A stretch of DNA of 8,752 nucleotides from Gammaproteobacteria bacterium (GTDB lineage Bacteria > Pseudomonadota > Gammaproteobacteria > HK1). The notes below the pieces were generated by a model. It made no database searches, was not told the DNA's origin, and saw only the letters and a list, made by a program, of their open reading frames with translations. A program made the translations under genes and the position numbers. The stretch lies in contig JAGRHX010000682.1 of assembly GCA_020444775.1 (NCBI GenBank), forward strand, positions 1-8,752. Direction: 5' to 3'. Shown here one piece after another: positions 1 to 6,532 of this stretch. Positions within the stretch are counted from its first letter, which is position 1; every line of letters starts with the position of its first letter.

Positions 1-148
1 CGATCATGCGCAAGGTCGTCGTCTTGCCGCACCCTGACGGGCCGAGCAACGAGACGAACTCGCCCTCGGCAAGTTCCAGGTCGACACCGTCGACCGCGGT
101 GAAGTCGCCGAAGCGCCGCACCACACCTTTGAGCGAAAGCTTGGACAT
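1..148 (-). CDS. ABC transporter ATP-binding protein, N-terminal part (cut by window edge)
   Basis: Only the first 49 codons are present; the gene runs off the left edge. The translation starts [20 protein letters not shown] and contains a perfect Walker A motif, GPSGCGKTT, at residues 36-44, preceded by the usual 'EGEFVSLLG' strand. This is the nucleotide-binding subunit that powers import from the cytoplasmic side of the membrane. The spacing from start to Walker A fits the PotA/FbpC/MalK type of importer ATPase; the C-terminal regulatory domain lies outside the window. Its start overlaps the permease stop by one base (TGATG), and a strong site, GAGGAGAGG at 160-152, sits just upstream, inside the permease 3' end. 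The gene is therefore the third in the binding protein-permease-ATPase operon and probably translationally coupled to the permease. The family call is secure; the transported substrate is not determined. Confidence 0.93.
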   Translation of the reverse strand, partial: MSKLSLKGVVRRFGDFTAVDGVDLELAEGEFVSLLGPSGCGKTTTLRMI

Positions 149-1890
149 CAGCCTCTCCTCAGCATGAAGTCGCGACCCGCGACCCGCATACCCAGCAAGA
201 CGAACAACATGGTGATGACGAGCAGGATCCCGCCGAACGCGGCCAGGACCTCGAAATTCCCCTCTTCACTGAGATCGAAGAGCAAAACAGAGATGGTGCG
301 AGTGTAGGGCCCGACCAGGAAGATGGCGGCACTCAGCTCACGGGTGGCGAGGATGAAGATCAAGAACCAGCCGCCGACCAGACTGCGTCGGATGAGCGGC
401 GCGACCACCTGCTTGATGGCCACCAGGCGGTTGCCGCCGAGGATACGGACGGCTTCCTCCATCTCCGGATGAATGCTGCGTAGCGCGGCGGAGCTGTTGG
501 CGAAGGCAATCGGCAGGAAGCGCGTGGTGAAGGCCAGGATCATCAGCGCTGATGTGCCGTACAACGCCAGCGGTGGTGAGGCATAGGCGGCATAGAAACC
601 GATGGCCAGCACGATACCGGGGATGACGAAGGGCGCCATGCACAGGAACGACAGCACGTTGCCGAAACGCACCAGCTTGCGATTGACGATGTAGGCAATG
701 GCCAACGCCAGGATGACCGCGAAGGTGGCCGAGCCGATGCCGAACACGAAGGTGTTCTTGATCGCGACCCACGCCATGTCGTGCTCGAAGAGCAGGAAGA
801 CGTAGTTCTTGATGGTGATGTTGTCCAGGGCGAATCCGCGACCCCAGGCCTTGGCGAAGGATGCCTGGATGAGCACGATCATCGGCAGCGCGACTGCCAG
901 CAGTCCGACGAAGGCGCAATAGCCGAACAGCACCCAGCGCCACGCGCCGAGCGCAATCAGTCGCCGCTCACCGCCCTTGCCGGTCTGCGACACGAAGCCC
1001 TTGCGGGCGATCAGCAGTTTCTGCAGCCACATCAGCGCGACCGTGACCAGCAGCAGGGGCATGGCGTAGGCCGCCGCGACCTCGACCCGCACCGGAAACT
1101 CGAAGAACTGCCAGAGCTGGGTGGTGACCACCTGGAAGCGCGCGGGTATGGCAATCAGCGCCGGCGACCCGAACAAGGCGATGGTCTCCAGGAACACGAT
1201 GATGATTCCGGCGAGTATCGCGGGCCAGACCAGCGGCAGCGTGATCTTGAAGGTGGTGCGCCAGGTGCCCGAGCCGAGAATGCTCGCCGCATCCTCCATC
1301 TCGGACGAGACCAGGTCCAGCGCCGCCTTGGTGAACAGGAAGATGAACGGAAATGAGTTGAGGGCGATGATCAGCACCAGTCCCTCGAAGCTGTAGATAT
1401 CGACCAGGCTGTCGGTGGAGCCGGTGAGCATGGTCCAGGCCTGGTTCACCCAGCCGGAATTCGGACCGGCCAGCAGGATCCAGCCTATCGCGCCCAGATA
1501 GGGAGGCACGATGAAGGCGCCGAGCACGACGATCCAGATGAGGGTCTTGAAGGGCATGTCGGTACGCGATAGCGCCCAGGCCAGCGGGATGCCGAACACG
1601 GCACTGAGCAGCGCGGTCGCGCCGCCCAGATACAGCGAGTTGAGCAGCGCCTCGACGTAGCGTGACCGGCCATAGGCTGTCAGGTAATTGGCAAAGGTCC
1701 AGACGCCGGTCTCCTGCTCCTGCAGGCTGACCACGAACAAGCGCAGCATCGGGCTCACGACCAGGAACAGCAGTATCCCGATCAGGACGAACCAGAGGAT
1801 GTAGAGGGGATCGAAGGATCGCAGTCGGCGCGCAGGCAGTCCCGATGGTCGGGACTCGGCCGTCGTCCGAGTGAGGGATGAGTCGCTCAT
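148..1890 (-). CDS. ABC transporter permease, fused double-module (FbpB/AfuB-like)
   Basis: A 580-residue inner-membrane protein carrying two complete permease modules in one chain. Hydrophobic segments begin at about residues 30-55 and 82-107 and continue through 565, with a hydrophilic linker near 296-312 between modules. Each module has the cytoplasmic EAA loop that docks on the ATPase: one at about 197-222 ([14 protein letters not shown]...) and one at about 476-500 ([13 protein letters not shown]...). The fused layout and length match the ferric-type FbpB/SfuB/AfuB permeases, in which one polypeptide replaces a permease pair. I chose the ATG at 1890 because AGGAAG lies at 1907-1902, although its 11-base spacing is slightly long. 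The frame is also open to a GTG at 1989, but that extension is Pro/Arg-rich, lacks a site and overlaps a hairpin. The gene sits 129 bases after the binding-protein gene and shares one base with the ATPase gene. Substrate unknown. Confidence 0.93.
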   Translation of the reverse strand: MSDSSLTRTTAESRPSGLPARRLRSFDPLYILWFVLIGILLFLVVSPMLRLFVVSLQEQETGVWTFANYLTAYGRSRYVEALLNSLYLGGATALLSAVFGIPLAWALSRTDMPFKTLIWIVVLGAFIVPPYLGAIGWILLAGPNSGWVNQAWTMLTGSTDSLVDIYSFEGLVLIIALNSFPFIFLFTKAALDLVSSEMEDAASILGSGTWRTTFKITLPLVWPAILAGIIIVFLETIALFGSPALIAIPARFQVVTTQLWQFFEFPVRVEVAAAYAMPLLLVTVALMWLQKLLIARKGFVSQTGKGGERRLIALGAWRWVLFGYCAFVGLLAVALPMIVLIQASFAKAWGRGFALDNITIKNYVFLLFEHDMAWVAIKNTFVFGIGSATFAVILALAIAYIVNRKLVRFGNVLSFLCMAPFVIPGIVLAIGFYAAYASPPLALYGTSALMILAFTTRFLPIAFANSSAALRSIHPEMEEAVRILGGNRLVAIKQVVAPLIRRSLVGGWFLIFILATRELSAAIFLVGPYTRTISVLLFDLSEEGNFEVLAAFGGILLVITMLFVLLGMRVAGRDFMLRRG

Positions 1891-1901
1891 GGTGGCCGGA
1901 T

Positions 1902-1907
1902 CTTCCT
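1902..1907 (-). promoter_or_regulatory. Ribosome binding site deciding the permease start
   Basis: AGGAAG on the minus strand, 11 bases before the ATG at 1890. It is the only purine-rich site near any of the possible starts and supports the 580-residue protein over the 613-residue version. Spacing is longer than ideal, so initiation may be modest. Confidence 0.5.
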
Positions 1908-1942
1908 GATTGATGCTGGTGGGGCAGTGCAGGACGGGTGGC

Positions 1943-1991
1943 GCGTGCGCGGGCAGCCGCGTGGCGAAAGCCAGGCGCTGTCCGCGCACGC
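1943..1991 (-). promoter_or_regulatory. Long intercistronic stem-loop between binding-protein and permease genes
   Basis: In the leftward mRNA, GCGTGCGCGG (1991-1982) pairs perfectly with CCGCGCACGC (1952-1943). After one mismatch (1981/1953), CAGC (1980-1977) pairs with GCTG (1957-1954). After a small internal loop, TGGC (1973-1970) pairs with GCCA (1965-1962) around a TTTC tetraloop. That is 18 base pairs in 49 bases. No T-tract follows, so it is not a classical intrinsic terminator. Stem-loops at this place in ABC operons (for example after malE) are known to protect the binding-protein message and lower permease expression; that role is inferred here. GC-rich DNA makes chance repeats likelier, but the nested three-part stem is hard to dismiss. 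Confidence 0.6.
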
Positions 1992-2009
1992 TGTTTCACC
2001 ACGCGGCCG
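1954..2009 (-). promoter_or_regulatory. Alternative stem-loop competing with the 1943-1991 hairpin
   Basis: GCCGCGTGG (2007-1999 on the minus strand) is a perfect inverted match to CCACGCGGC (1964-1956). In RNA it can extend by a G-U pair (2008/1955) and a C-G pair (2009/1954) to 11 pairs, around a 34-base loop. Its 3' arm uses bases that also form the inner stems of the 1943-1991 hairpin, so the complete folds cannot coexist. It starts 10 bases after the binding-protein stop codon. A switch between the two folds is only a hypothesis; no leader peptide or T-tract is seen. Confidence 0.35.
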
Positions 2010-2019
2010 GGTCTGCGCG

Positions 2020-3075
2020 TCAGACACCAAAGGTGTCGCGCCATTCCTCCTTGACCTCGGGGATACCTTTCTTGATCTCCTCGAAGCTGGGACGGATGGT
2101 CTTCACCTCGCTGAGGGGCCTGCCACCCTCGGCCGGCGGCACCTCGGGCCGAATCGGCTCGCTGAACGAGCCCACGGCGATTCGTGAGGTCTCGACACTG
2201 AGCAGGAACTCCATGAACAGCTTGGCCGCGTTGGGATTCTTGGTGTTGGCCATGATCCCGGACGGCGCGATCATCAGCAGGCTGCCATCTTCCGGATAGA
2301 TGATGCCGAGCGGGTTGCCTCGCGAGGCGCTGCGTAGCGTGGTCGCGGCGGGACCGGCACCGACGCTGCGCTCACCGGCGTTGAGCATGGTGACGGTGTC
2401 ATTGATGGAGCGGCCAATCTGAGGATCGTTCTCCTCGAGCTTCTCGAAGAACTCCCAGCCGTACAGCTTGCGCATCATCACCACCCAGGTGCCTACATAG
2501 CCGCTGAACCCGGGGTGACCGAGGGCGACCTGGTCCTTCCACATCGGGTCGAGCAGATCAGGCCAGTTCTTGGGCAATGTCTTGCCCGCGGTCTTCTCCT
2601 TGTTGTAGTTGATGACGACCAGACCGGCCGAGGTGATGTGGAAATAACCGTCCGGGTCGAGCCCCTGATACGCCTCGAAGGCCTTCGAGGCGGCCTGCGG
2701 CGTGAACTGCATCAGATGCTTCTTGCTCTTCAAATAGGCGTAGTGGCCGAGGTCCGTAGAGCTGAACACGTCACACTGCTGAACGTTGGCGCGCAGATCC
2801 TGGTTCAGACGCTGGAACGCCACCTGCGCCGTGGTTCGGATGACGTTGACACCCACGCCGTCGAACTTCGCCTTGAAGGCGGCACCTATCTCCTCGGCGG
2901 TCTCGGCGCTGTAATGGGAAACGTACCAGGTGACGGTCTCGCCGTTCTGCTTCGCCACCTCGTACAGTGCCTTCTCCGCATCGGACATCTCCTGGGCACC
3001 AGCCGGCGCGAGCACCATGGCTAGTAGGAGGGCGAACGTAGCCTTGCACCAACGTGCTCTTGTTCGTTGCAACAT
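2020..3075 (-). CDS. Periplasmic substrate-binding protein of an ABC importer (FbpA/AfuA-like fold family)
   Basis: A 351-residue exported protein. Residues 1-27 form a signal peptide: basic start with several Arg (MLQRTRARWCK), hydrophobic core ATFALLLAMVLAP, and a cleavage site AGA-QE after residue 27. The mature part fits the family 1 extracellular solute-binding proteins related to FbpA/AfuA (COG1840-like): TVTWYVSHYSAETAEEIGAA at 48-67, the hinge region with SAGLVVINYNKEK at 149-161, and SGIMANTKNPNAAKLFMEFL at 272-291 near the end. The protein would capture a ligand in the periplasm and hand it to the permease encoded next. Where FbpA carries its iron-holding Tyr-Tyr pair, this protein reads AGPAATTLRS (240-249), arguing against Fe3+. 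The start is fixed by GAGGAGA at 3085-3079; an ATG four codons upstream would overlap that site. Ligand unknown. Confidence 0.9.
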   Translation of the reverse strand: MLQRTRARWCKATFALLLAMVLAPAGAQEMSDAEKALYEVAKQNGETVTWYVSHYSAETAEEIGAAFKAKFDGVGVNVIRTTAQVAFQRLNQDLRANVQQCDVFSSTDLGHYAYLKSKKHLMQFTPQAASKAFEAYQGLDPDGYFHITSAGLVVINYNKEKTAGKTLPKNWPDLLDPMWKDQVALGHPGFSGYVGTWVVMMRKLYGWEFFEKLEENDPQIGRSINDTVTMLNAGERSVGAGPAATTLRSASRGNPLGIIYPEDGSLLMIAPSGIMANTKNPNAAKLFMEFLLSVETSRIAVGSFSEPIRPEVPPAEGGRPLSEVKTIRPSFEEIKKGIPEVKEEWRDTFGV

Positions 3076-3078
3076 GTT

Positions 3079-3085
3079 TCTCCTC
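3079..3085 (-). promoter_or_regulatory. Strong ribosome binding site for the substrate-binding protein gene
   Basis: GAGGAGA on the minus strand, with the AGGAG core four bases from the ATG at 3075. It decides between two nearby ATG codons: the one at 3087 overlaps the site itself, so the start at 3075 is preferred. Confidence 0.7.
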
Positions 3086-3240
3086 ATTCGGTGTGGGCTT
3101 GGTGTTTGGGCAACTTCCGTCATGTCCATGCCCGCTTGCCGTCGGACGCCTCGTAGCGCCATTGTTCGGCCCATGCCGCTCCAGCACGCGCGATGCGCAG
3201 GGTGCTGCCGCGATCTTCTTGTGTCTGCTCCTGCTGCTGG

Positions 3241-3269
3241 AGCATATTGAAACTGCAATGCGCTCGCAA
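3241..3269 (-). promoter_or_regulatory. Candidate sigma-70 promoter for the importer operon
   Basis: On the minus strand, TTGCGA (3269-3264; four of six match TTGACA) is followed after exactly 17 bases by TATGCT (3246-3241; four of six match TATAAT). Transcription would begin near 3234, leaving an untranslated leader of about 160 bases before the binding-protein ATG. It lies in one of the most AT-rich stretches of the gap. Moderate matches only, so this is a suggestion. Confidence 0.35.
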
Positions 3270-3283
3270 TTTCTCCGGCATGT

Positions 3284-3321
3284 GCACGCCGGGTCCGGGC
3301 AGGGTACTGGCCCCGGCGTGC
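3284..3321. repeat. 10-base perfect inverted repeat, possible operator
   Basis: GCACGCCGGG (3284-3293) is mirrored by CCCGGCGTGC (3312-3321) across an 18-base spacer. It sits 15 bases upstream of the candidate leftward -35 box and about 130 bases upstream of the monooxygenase start, as expected for a shared operator. It could also form a hairpin in a rightward transcript. No regulator family can be named from it. Confidence 0.4.
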
Positions 3322-3389
3322 CTGACGACGATGTCTGACCGCGGTTTGTGCACTTGCAGCAGTCGATGCGCGGCCGAGCGTGCGGCGGC

Positions 3390-3404
3390 GTCGAACGCTT
3401 CGAC
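3390..3404. repeat. Compact palindrome GTCGAA-CGC-TTCGAC, possible operator
   Basis: Perfect 6-base arms flank a 3-base centre, 44 bases upstream of the monooxygenase ATG, where a repressor or activator site near a rightward promoter would be expected. No convincing -35/-10 pair was found around it. The size would suit a dimeric helix-turn-helix regulator, but that is inference. Confidence 0.35.
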
Positions 3405-3448
3405 AATCGTGGCGGACCGTCGTGTCGGGCAACAGGGGATCCAGCATC

Positions 3449-4795
3449 ATGCCCAGACAGCTTCACCTCAATCTGTTCATCCAGAGCCGCGGCCACCACG
3501 AAGCCTCGTGGCGACACCCTCAGGCCTCTACCTTGCCGCTCACCGACATCCGCTTCTACGTCGAGGCGGCACGACGCGCGGAGCAGGGCCTGTTCGACTC
3601 GGTCTTCCTCGCCGATACGCTGTCCCTCGGTGAGGATGCCGGGCGTGCCGCCCGCACCTGGCTCGAGCCGATCACGGTGCTGGGTGCGCTCTCGGTAGCG
3701 ACTCGCGACATCGGCCTCATCGCCACCGCCTCGACCACCTATTCCGAGCCGTTCAATCTGGCGCGTCAGTTTGCGTCGCTGGACCATATGAGCAACGGGC
3801 GCGTGGGCTGGAACATCGTCACCTCCTGGTCGGTGCCGGCGGCGGGTAATTTCGGCGACACCGCGCAGGTGACTCACGCGGAGCGTTATGCCCGCGCCGA
3901 CGAGTTCGTCGCGGTGGCCAAGGCGCTCTGGGACAGCTGGGACGACGATGCGGTGATGGACGACAGGGCCAGTGGCGTGTACGCGAACGCGCAGGCGATC
4001 CGGCCAATCAATCATGTCGGCCGCTACTACCGCGTGGCTGGCCCGCTGAACGTGCCACGCTGCCCTCAGGGACGGCCGGTGCTGGTCCAGGCCGGGTCCT
4101 CGGATACCGGACGCGACTTCGCGGCGCGTCACGCCGAGGCGGTCTTCACAGCGCATCTGGAACGCGCGACCGCGGCGGACTTCTATCGTGACCTGAAGGG
4201 CCGCGCCGTGGCGGCCGGTCGCAGCCCGAACGAGGTCCTGGTGCTGCCCGGCCTCAGCCCGGTGGTCGCCGACACCGAGGCGGCCGCGCAACGCTATGCC
4301 CGAGAGCTCAACGATCTCACCGACCCGGAGGTCGGTCGCCGTCGTCTTTCAGGTCGCTTCGGTGGTTTCGACTTCTCCCATCTGCCACTGGACCGCCCGC
4401 TGCGCGTGGAGGATTTTCCGGACCCGGAGACGGTGCAGGCGGCGCGTAGCCGGGTCGAGGTCATCGTCGGCAAGGTGCGGCGCGAGCGGCCGACGCTGCG
4501 CGAGCTGCTCGCCACCCTGGCCGGTGCGCGTGGTCACTACACCTTCGCCGGCACACCGGAGCAACTCGCGGATTTCATCCAGGACTGGTTCGAACACGGC
4601 GTGTGCGATGGATTCAACCTGATGCCGCCGGTGTTGCCGCACATGCTCGACGTGTTCGTCGACGAGGTGGTGCCGCTGCTGCAGCGGCGGGGACTGTTTC
4701 GTACCGCCTACGAAGGCAACACGCTGCGTGACCGCTACGGCCTCGACCGTCCGTCGGTCGGTGGCCAGCGGTTTGCCATGGCCGGCAACGCCTGA
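3449..4795 (+). CDS. FMN-dependent monooxygenase, NtaA/SnaA/DszA family
   Basis: A 448-residue cytoplasmic enzyme, matching the roughly 440-455 residues usual for this flavin-dependent (bacterial luciferase-like) group, which includes nitrilotriacetate monooxygenase NtaA, EDTA monooxygenase, pristinamycin synthase subunit SnaA and dibenzothiophene sulfone monooxygenase DszA. These enzymes use FMNH2 from a separate reductase plus O2 to cleave C-N or C-S bonds or oxidise related sites. Hallmarks seen: an N-terminal HLNLF strand (6-10), the signature YSEPFNLARQFASLDHMSNG (98-117) followed by RVGWNIVTS, GRYYRVAGPLNVPRCPQGRP (191-210) then VLVQAGSSDTGR, and the C-terminal FAGTPEQLADF...DGFNLMPPVLP (366-397) with LQRRGLFRTAYEGNTLRDRYG (411-431). 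The ATG is preceded by AGGGGA at 3434-3439. It is transcribed away from the importer operon, suggesting a shared substrate. No flavin reductase gene is visible nearby. Confidence 0.93.
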   Translation: MPRQLHLNLFIQSRGHHEASWRHPQASTLPLTDIRFYVEAARRAEQGLFDSVFLADTLSLGEDAGRAARTWLEPITVLGALSVATRDIGLIATASTTYSEPFNLARQFASLDHMSNGRVGWNIVTSWSVPAAGNFGDTAQVTHAERYARADEFVAVAKALWDSWDDDAVMDDRASGVYANAQAIRPINHVGRYYRVAGPLNVPRCPQGRPVLVQAGSSDTGRDFAARHAEAVFTAHLERATAADFYRDLKGRAVAAGRSPNEVLVLPGLSPVVADTEAAAQRYARELNDLTDPEVGRRRLSGRFGGFDFSHLPLDRPLRVEDFPDPETVQAARSRVEVIVGKVRRERPTLRELLATLAGARGHYTFAGTPEQLADFIQDWFEHGVCDGFNLMPPVLPHMLDVFVDEVVPLLQRRGLFRTAYEGNTLRDRYGLDRPSVGGQRFAMAGNA

Positions 4796-4920
4796 AGGGC
4801 AAACGCGCGGCGGTGTCAGGCGGCATTCTCTTGCTCTTTAGAGGGCAACGACACGGTTGTCATGTTCCGGGTGCATAATCGGCGCGCGAATCCACGACGC
4901 CTCGTGCAAAGGAGAGGGTA
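4796..4920. other. Intergenic gap with weak hairpin and possible -10 element
   Basis: This 125-base gap separates the monooxygenase gene from the next gene. TTGCTCTT and GAGGGCAA arms (4831-4848) can form a short stem with G-T pairs, but no T-run follows, so termination is doubtful. CATAAT at 4874-4879 resembles a -10 box, yet the nearest -35-like TTGTCA (4857-4862) is only 11 bases away. A promoter for the downstream run may lie here, but I cannot place it firmly. Confidence 0.3.
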
Positions 4921-5655
4921 GTGACCTATCGCTTGGGTTTTCTGATACCGGTGCTGCCCGAGAAGAAGTCGGCGTACCGCGAGCTGGCAGTCGCCACCGC
5001 GCCCTTCTTCATGGAGTATGGCGCGCAACGCATCGTCGAGTGCTGGGGTGAGAACGTGCCGCGAGGCGAGCTCACCGATATGTTTCGTGGCGTGAATGCA
5101 GAGGGCGAGGAGAACGTCGTCTTTGCCTGGATCGACTGGGCCTCGGAAGCGGCCTGCAACCAGGCCCACGATGCGATGAGTCGGGACGAGCGCATGCAGG
5201 TCCCCACCGAGATGCCGTTCGACGGCAGGCGTATGGTCTTCGCGGGCTTCGAGACGCTCGGTGAGTCCGGTCCGGGCGGCCGCAGTGGCTATGTGCAGGG
5301 CTATGTCGCGCCCGTTCCCAAGGACAACCGCGAGGCGTTTGCGGGAATGTGCGCAACGATGCGTGAGGTCGCGATCGACTGCGGCGCGCTGCGTGCCGCG
5401 GACTGCTGGGGCGAGACGATAGCAGACGGCAAGGTCACCGATTTCAAGCGTGCGGTGAAGGCGTTGGCCGGGGAGGCCGTGGCTTTTGGTTTCGTCGAGT
5501 GGTCGTCGAAGGCGGCATTCGAGCAGGGCTCGCAGAAGATGCGTGACCACAGCCGCATGCCGGCGCTCGGCGCCAGCATGCCGTTGGATGGCAAGCGCTT
5601 GATCCATGGCGGCTTCGAAATCCTGATGGATACCAATCAGGAGGCGCGACGATGA
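4921..5655 (+). CDS. Tandem DUF1428 (YbaA-like) protein
   Basis: A 244-residue protein made of two copies of the DUF1428/COG5507 domain, which normally stands alone at about 115-120 residues. Copy 1 spans about 1-113 and copy 2 about 122-238. The matching blocks are Y-x3-F/Y-x-x-P-V-P (3-13 and 124-133), VECWGENVPRGELTDMFRGV (39-58) against ADCWGETIADGKVTDFKRAV (160-179), and MPFDGRRMVFAGFE (98-111) against MPLDGKRLIHGGFE (220-233). The family adopts a dimeric alpha+beta barrel fold; no reaction is established, so I assign none. It has no signal peptide. The start is GTG at 4921, with AAAGGAGAG at 4908-4915 just upstream. It is the first gene of the rightward run and overlaps the next by four bases (ATGA), so both are probably made together. 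The two copies have diverged clearly, suggesting an old duplication that fused what is usually a homodimer. Confidence 0.88.
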   Translation: MTYRLGFLIPVLPEKKSAYRELAVATAPFFMEYGAQRIVECWGENVPRGELTDMFRGVNAEGEENVVFAWIDWASEAACNQAHDAMSRDERMQVPTEMPFDGRRMVFAGFETLGESGPGGRSGYVQGYVAPVPKDNREAFAGMCATMREVAIDCGALRAADCWGETIADGKVTDFKRAVKALAGEAVAFGFVEWSSKAAFEQGSQKMRDHSRMPALGASMPLDGKRLIHGGFEILMDTNQEARR

Positions 5656-6440
5656 GCGCGACGCATGGTGATTTCATCTGGTACGAGCTGATGACCAGCG
5701 ACGCCGACGCGGCGCAGGCGTTCTATGCTGGATTGACCGGCTGGACCTATGCCGACAGCGGACAGACGCATATCGACTATCGGGTCGTTGCCGCCGGCGA
5801 CGAACCGGTCGGGGGGATCCTCGCGCTGAGCGACCAGATGCTCGCGGGTGGTGCGCGGCCGGCCTGGGTCGGCTATGTGCAGAGCGATGATCTGGATGGC
5901 TCGCTCGCGGCGCTTGAGGCCGCGGGCGGTTCGGTGATGATGTCGCCGGTCGAGCTCCCCGGGGTCGGTCGCTTTGCCATGATCATGGACCCACAGGGGG
6001 CATCGCTGTATCTGATCGACGATGAGTCCGGCCGACCGAGCAACGCGTTTTCCGCGTACGAGCCGCGCGTCGGTCACTGCGCTTGGAACGAGCTCATCAC
6101 CGCCGATCCGGCGGCGGCCAGGCGCTTCTACGGCGGGCTGTTCGGCTGGGTGGTCGCCGACAGCATGGACATGGGGCCGATGGGACCCTACGAGATGCTG
6201 AAGAACGGTGTCGACCGTGACTTCATGTTTGGCGGCATGATGAAGAAACCCGACATGATGCCGGTGTCGTCCTGGTCCTATTATTTTCGCGTGGCCGACA
6301 TCGATGCTGCCGCAGGACATATCGCCGCTGGCGGAGGGCAGGTTCTGAACGGTCCGCAGGAGATCCCGGGCGGGGAGTTCATCATCAACGGCGCCGACCC
6401 GCAGGGCGCGATGTTCTCGATCATCGGCAAACGCAGCTGA
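5652..6440 (+). CDS. Tandem VOC-domain (glyoxalase/bleomycin-resistance superfamily) protein
   Basis: A 262-residue protein with two VOC modules: about 5-123 and 140-260. Each opens with the same pattern, FIWYELMTSD...AQAFYAGLTGW (8-31) and CAWNELITAD...ARRFYGGLFGW (143-166), and closes with DPQGASLYLI (113-122) and DPQGAMFSII (249-258). The architecture resembles the 'CFP32/hydroxylase-like' double-VOC proteins of actinobacteria and proteobacteria. VOC proteins use a beta-alpha-beta-beta-beta fold for metal-dependent isomerisation, ring cleavage or simply ligand binding. Here the last strand of each module lacks the Glu that usually completes the metal site, so catalysis is uncertain. The ATG overlaps the preceding stop (ATGA) and has an ideal AGGAGG at 5639-5644. 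Next gene follows after 92 bases. Function unassigned. Confidence 0.87.
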   Translation: MSATHGDFIWYELMTSDADAAQAFYAGLTGWTYADSGQTHIDYRVVAAGDEPVGGILALSDQMLAGGARPAWVGYVQSDDLDGSLAALEAAGGSVMMSPVELPGVGRFAMIMDPQGASLYLIDDESGRPSNAFSAYEPRVGHCAWNELITADPAAARRFYGGLFGWVVADSMDMGPMGPYEMLKNGVDRDFMFGGMMKKPDMMPVSSWSYYFRVADIDAAAGHIAAGGGQVLNGPQEIPGGEFIINGADPQGAMFSIIGKRS

Positions 6441-6532
6441 TGGCCGTGGCCGGGTTCGCTTTGGACCACGTCTGAACGGCGAACTGCCCTGAGGCCCGGA
6501 GGGGGGCGGCTCCGCCAGACAGGAGAGACGCG

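Larger units (their letters stand above)
3076..3448. other. Divergent intergenic/promoter region without a supported gene
   Basis: This 373-base gap separates the leftward importer operon from the rightward monooxygenase gene. Several frames stay open through it, but none has a ribosome binding site or family-like protein, so I read it as noncoding. It holds a candidate leftward promoter (3241-3269), a 10-base inverted repeat (3284-3321), a 15-base near-palindrome (3390-3404) and two copies of TGTGCAC (3281-3287 and 3347-3353). Shared control of the importer and the monooxygenase from here is plausible; no regulator gene lies in the window. Confidence 0.6.

Noticed and set aside
1891..1989. 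N-terminal extension of the permease from a GTG at 1989
   Set aside because: The extra 33 residues are unlike a permease leader, lack a ribosome site and coincide with the intercistronic hairpin; AGGAAG supports the ATG at 1890.
3120..3353. A 77-codon minus-strand open frame inside the divergent region
   Set aside because: No ribosome binding site, no hydrophobic or domain pattern, and it overlaps the likely promoter and inverted repeat.
2771..4291. A 506-codon open frame on the minus strand across the binding-protein start, the divergent gap and the monooxygenase
   Set aside because: It runs antisense to recognised genes, has a low-complexity Arg/Gly/His-rich translation, no ribosome site and no family-like motif. 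High GC makes long antisense frames common.
4831..4848. Hairpin after the monooxygenase gene as an intrinsic terminator
   Set aside because: Short stem needing G-T pairs and no run of T after it.
4857..4879. TTGTCA...CATAAT as a promoter for the rightward run
   Set aside because: The spacing is only 11 bases instead of about 17, so the two elements cannot form one sigma-70 promoter; only the -10-like element remains as a weak hint.
6454..6484. GTTCGC/GCGAAC 6-base inverted repeat between the tandem VOC and PhnB-like genes
   Set aside because: Arms of six bases with a 19-base spacer are expected by chance at this composition, and no T-tract or promoter accompanies it.
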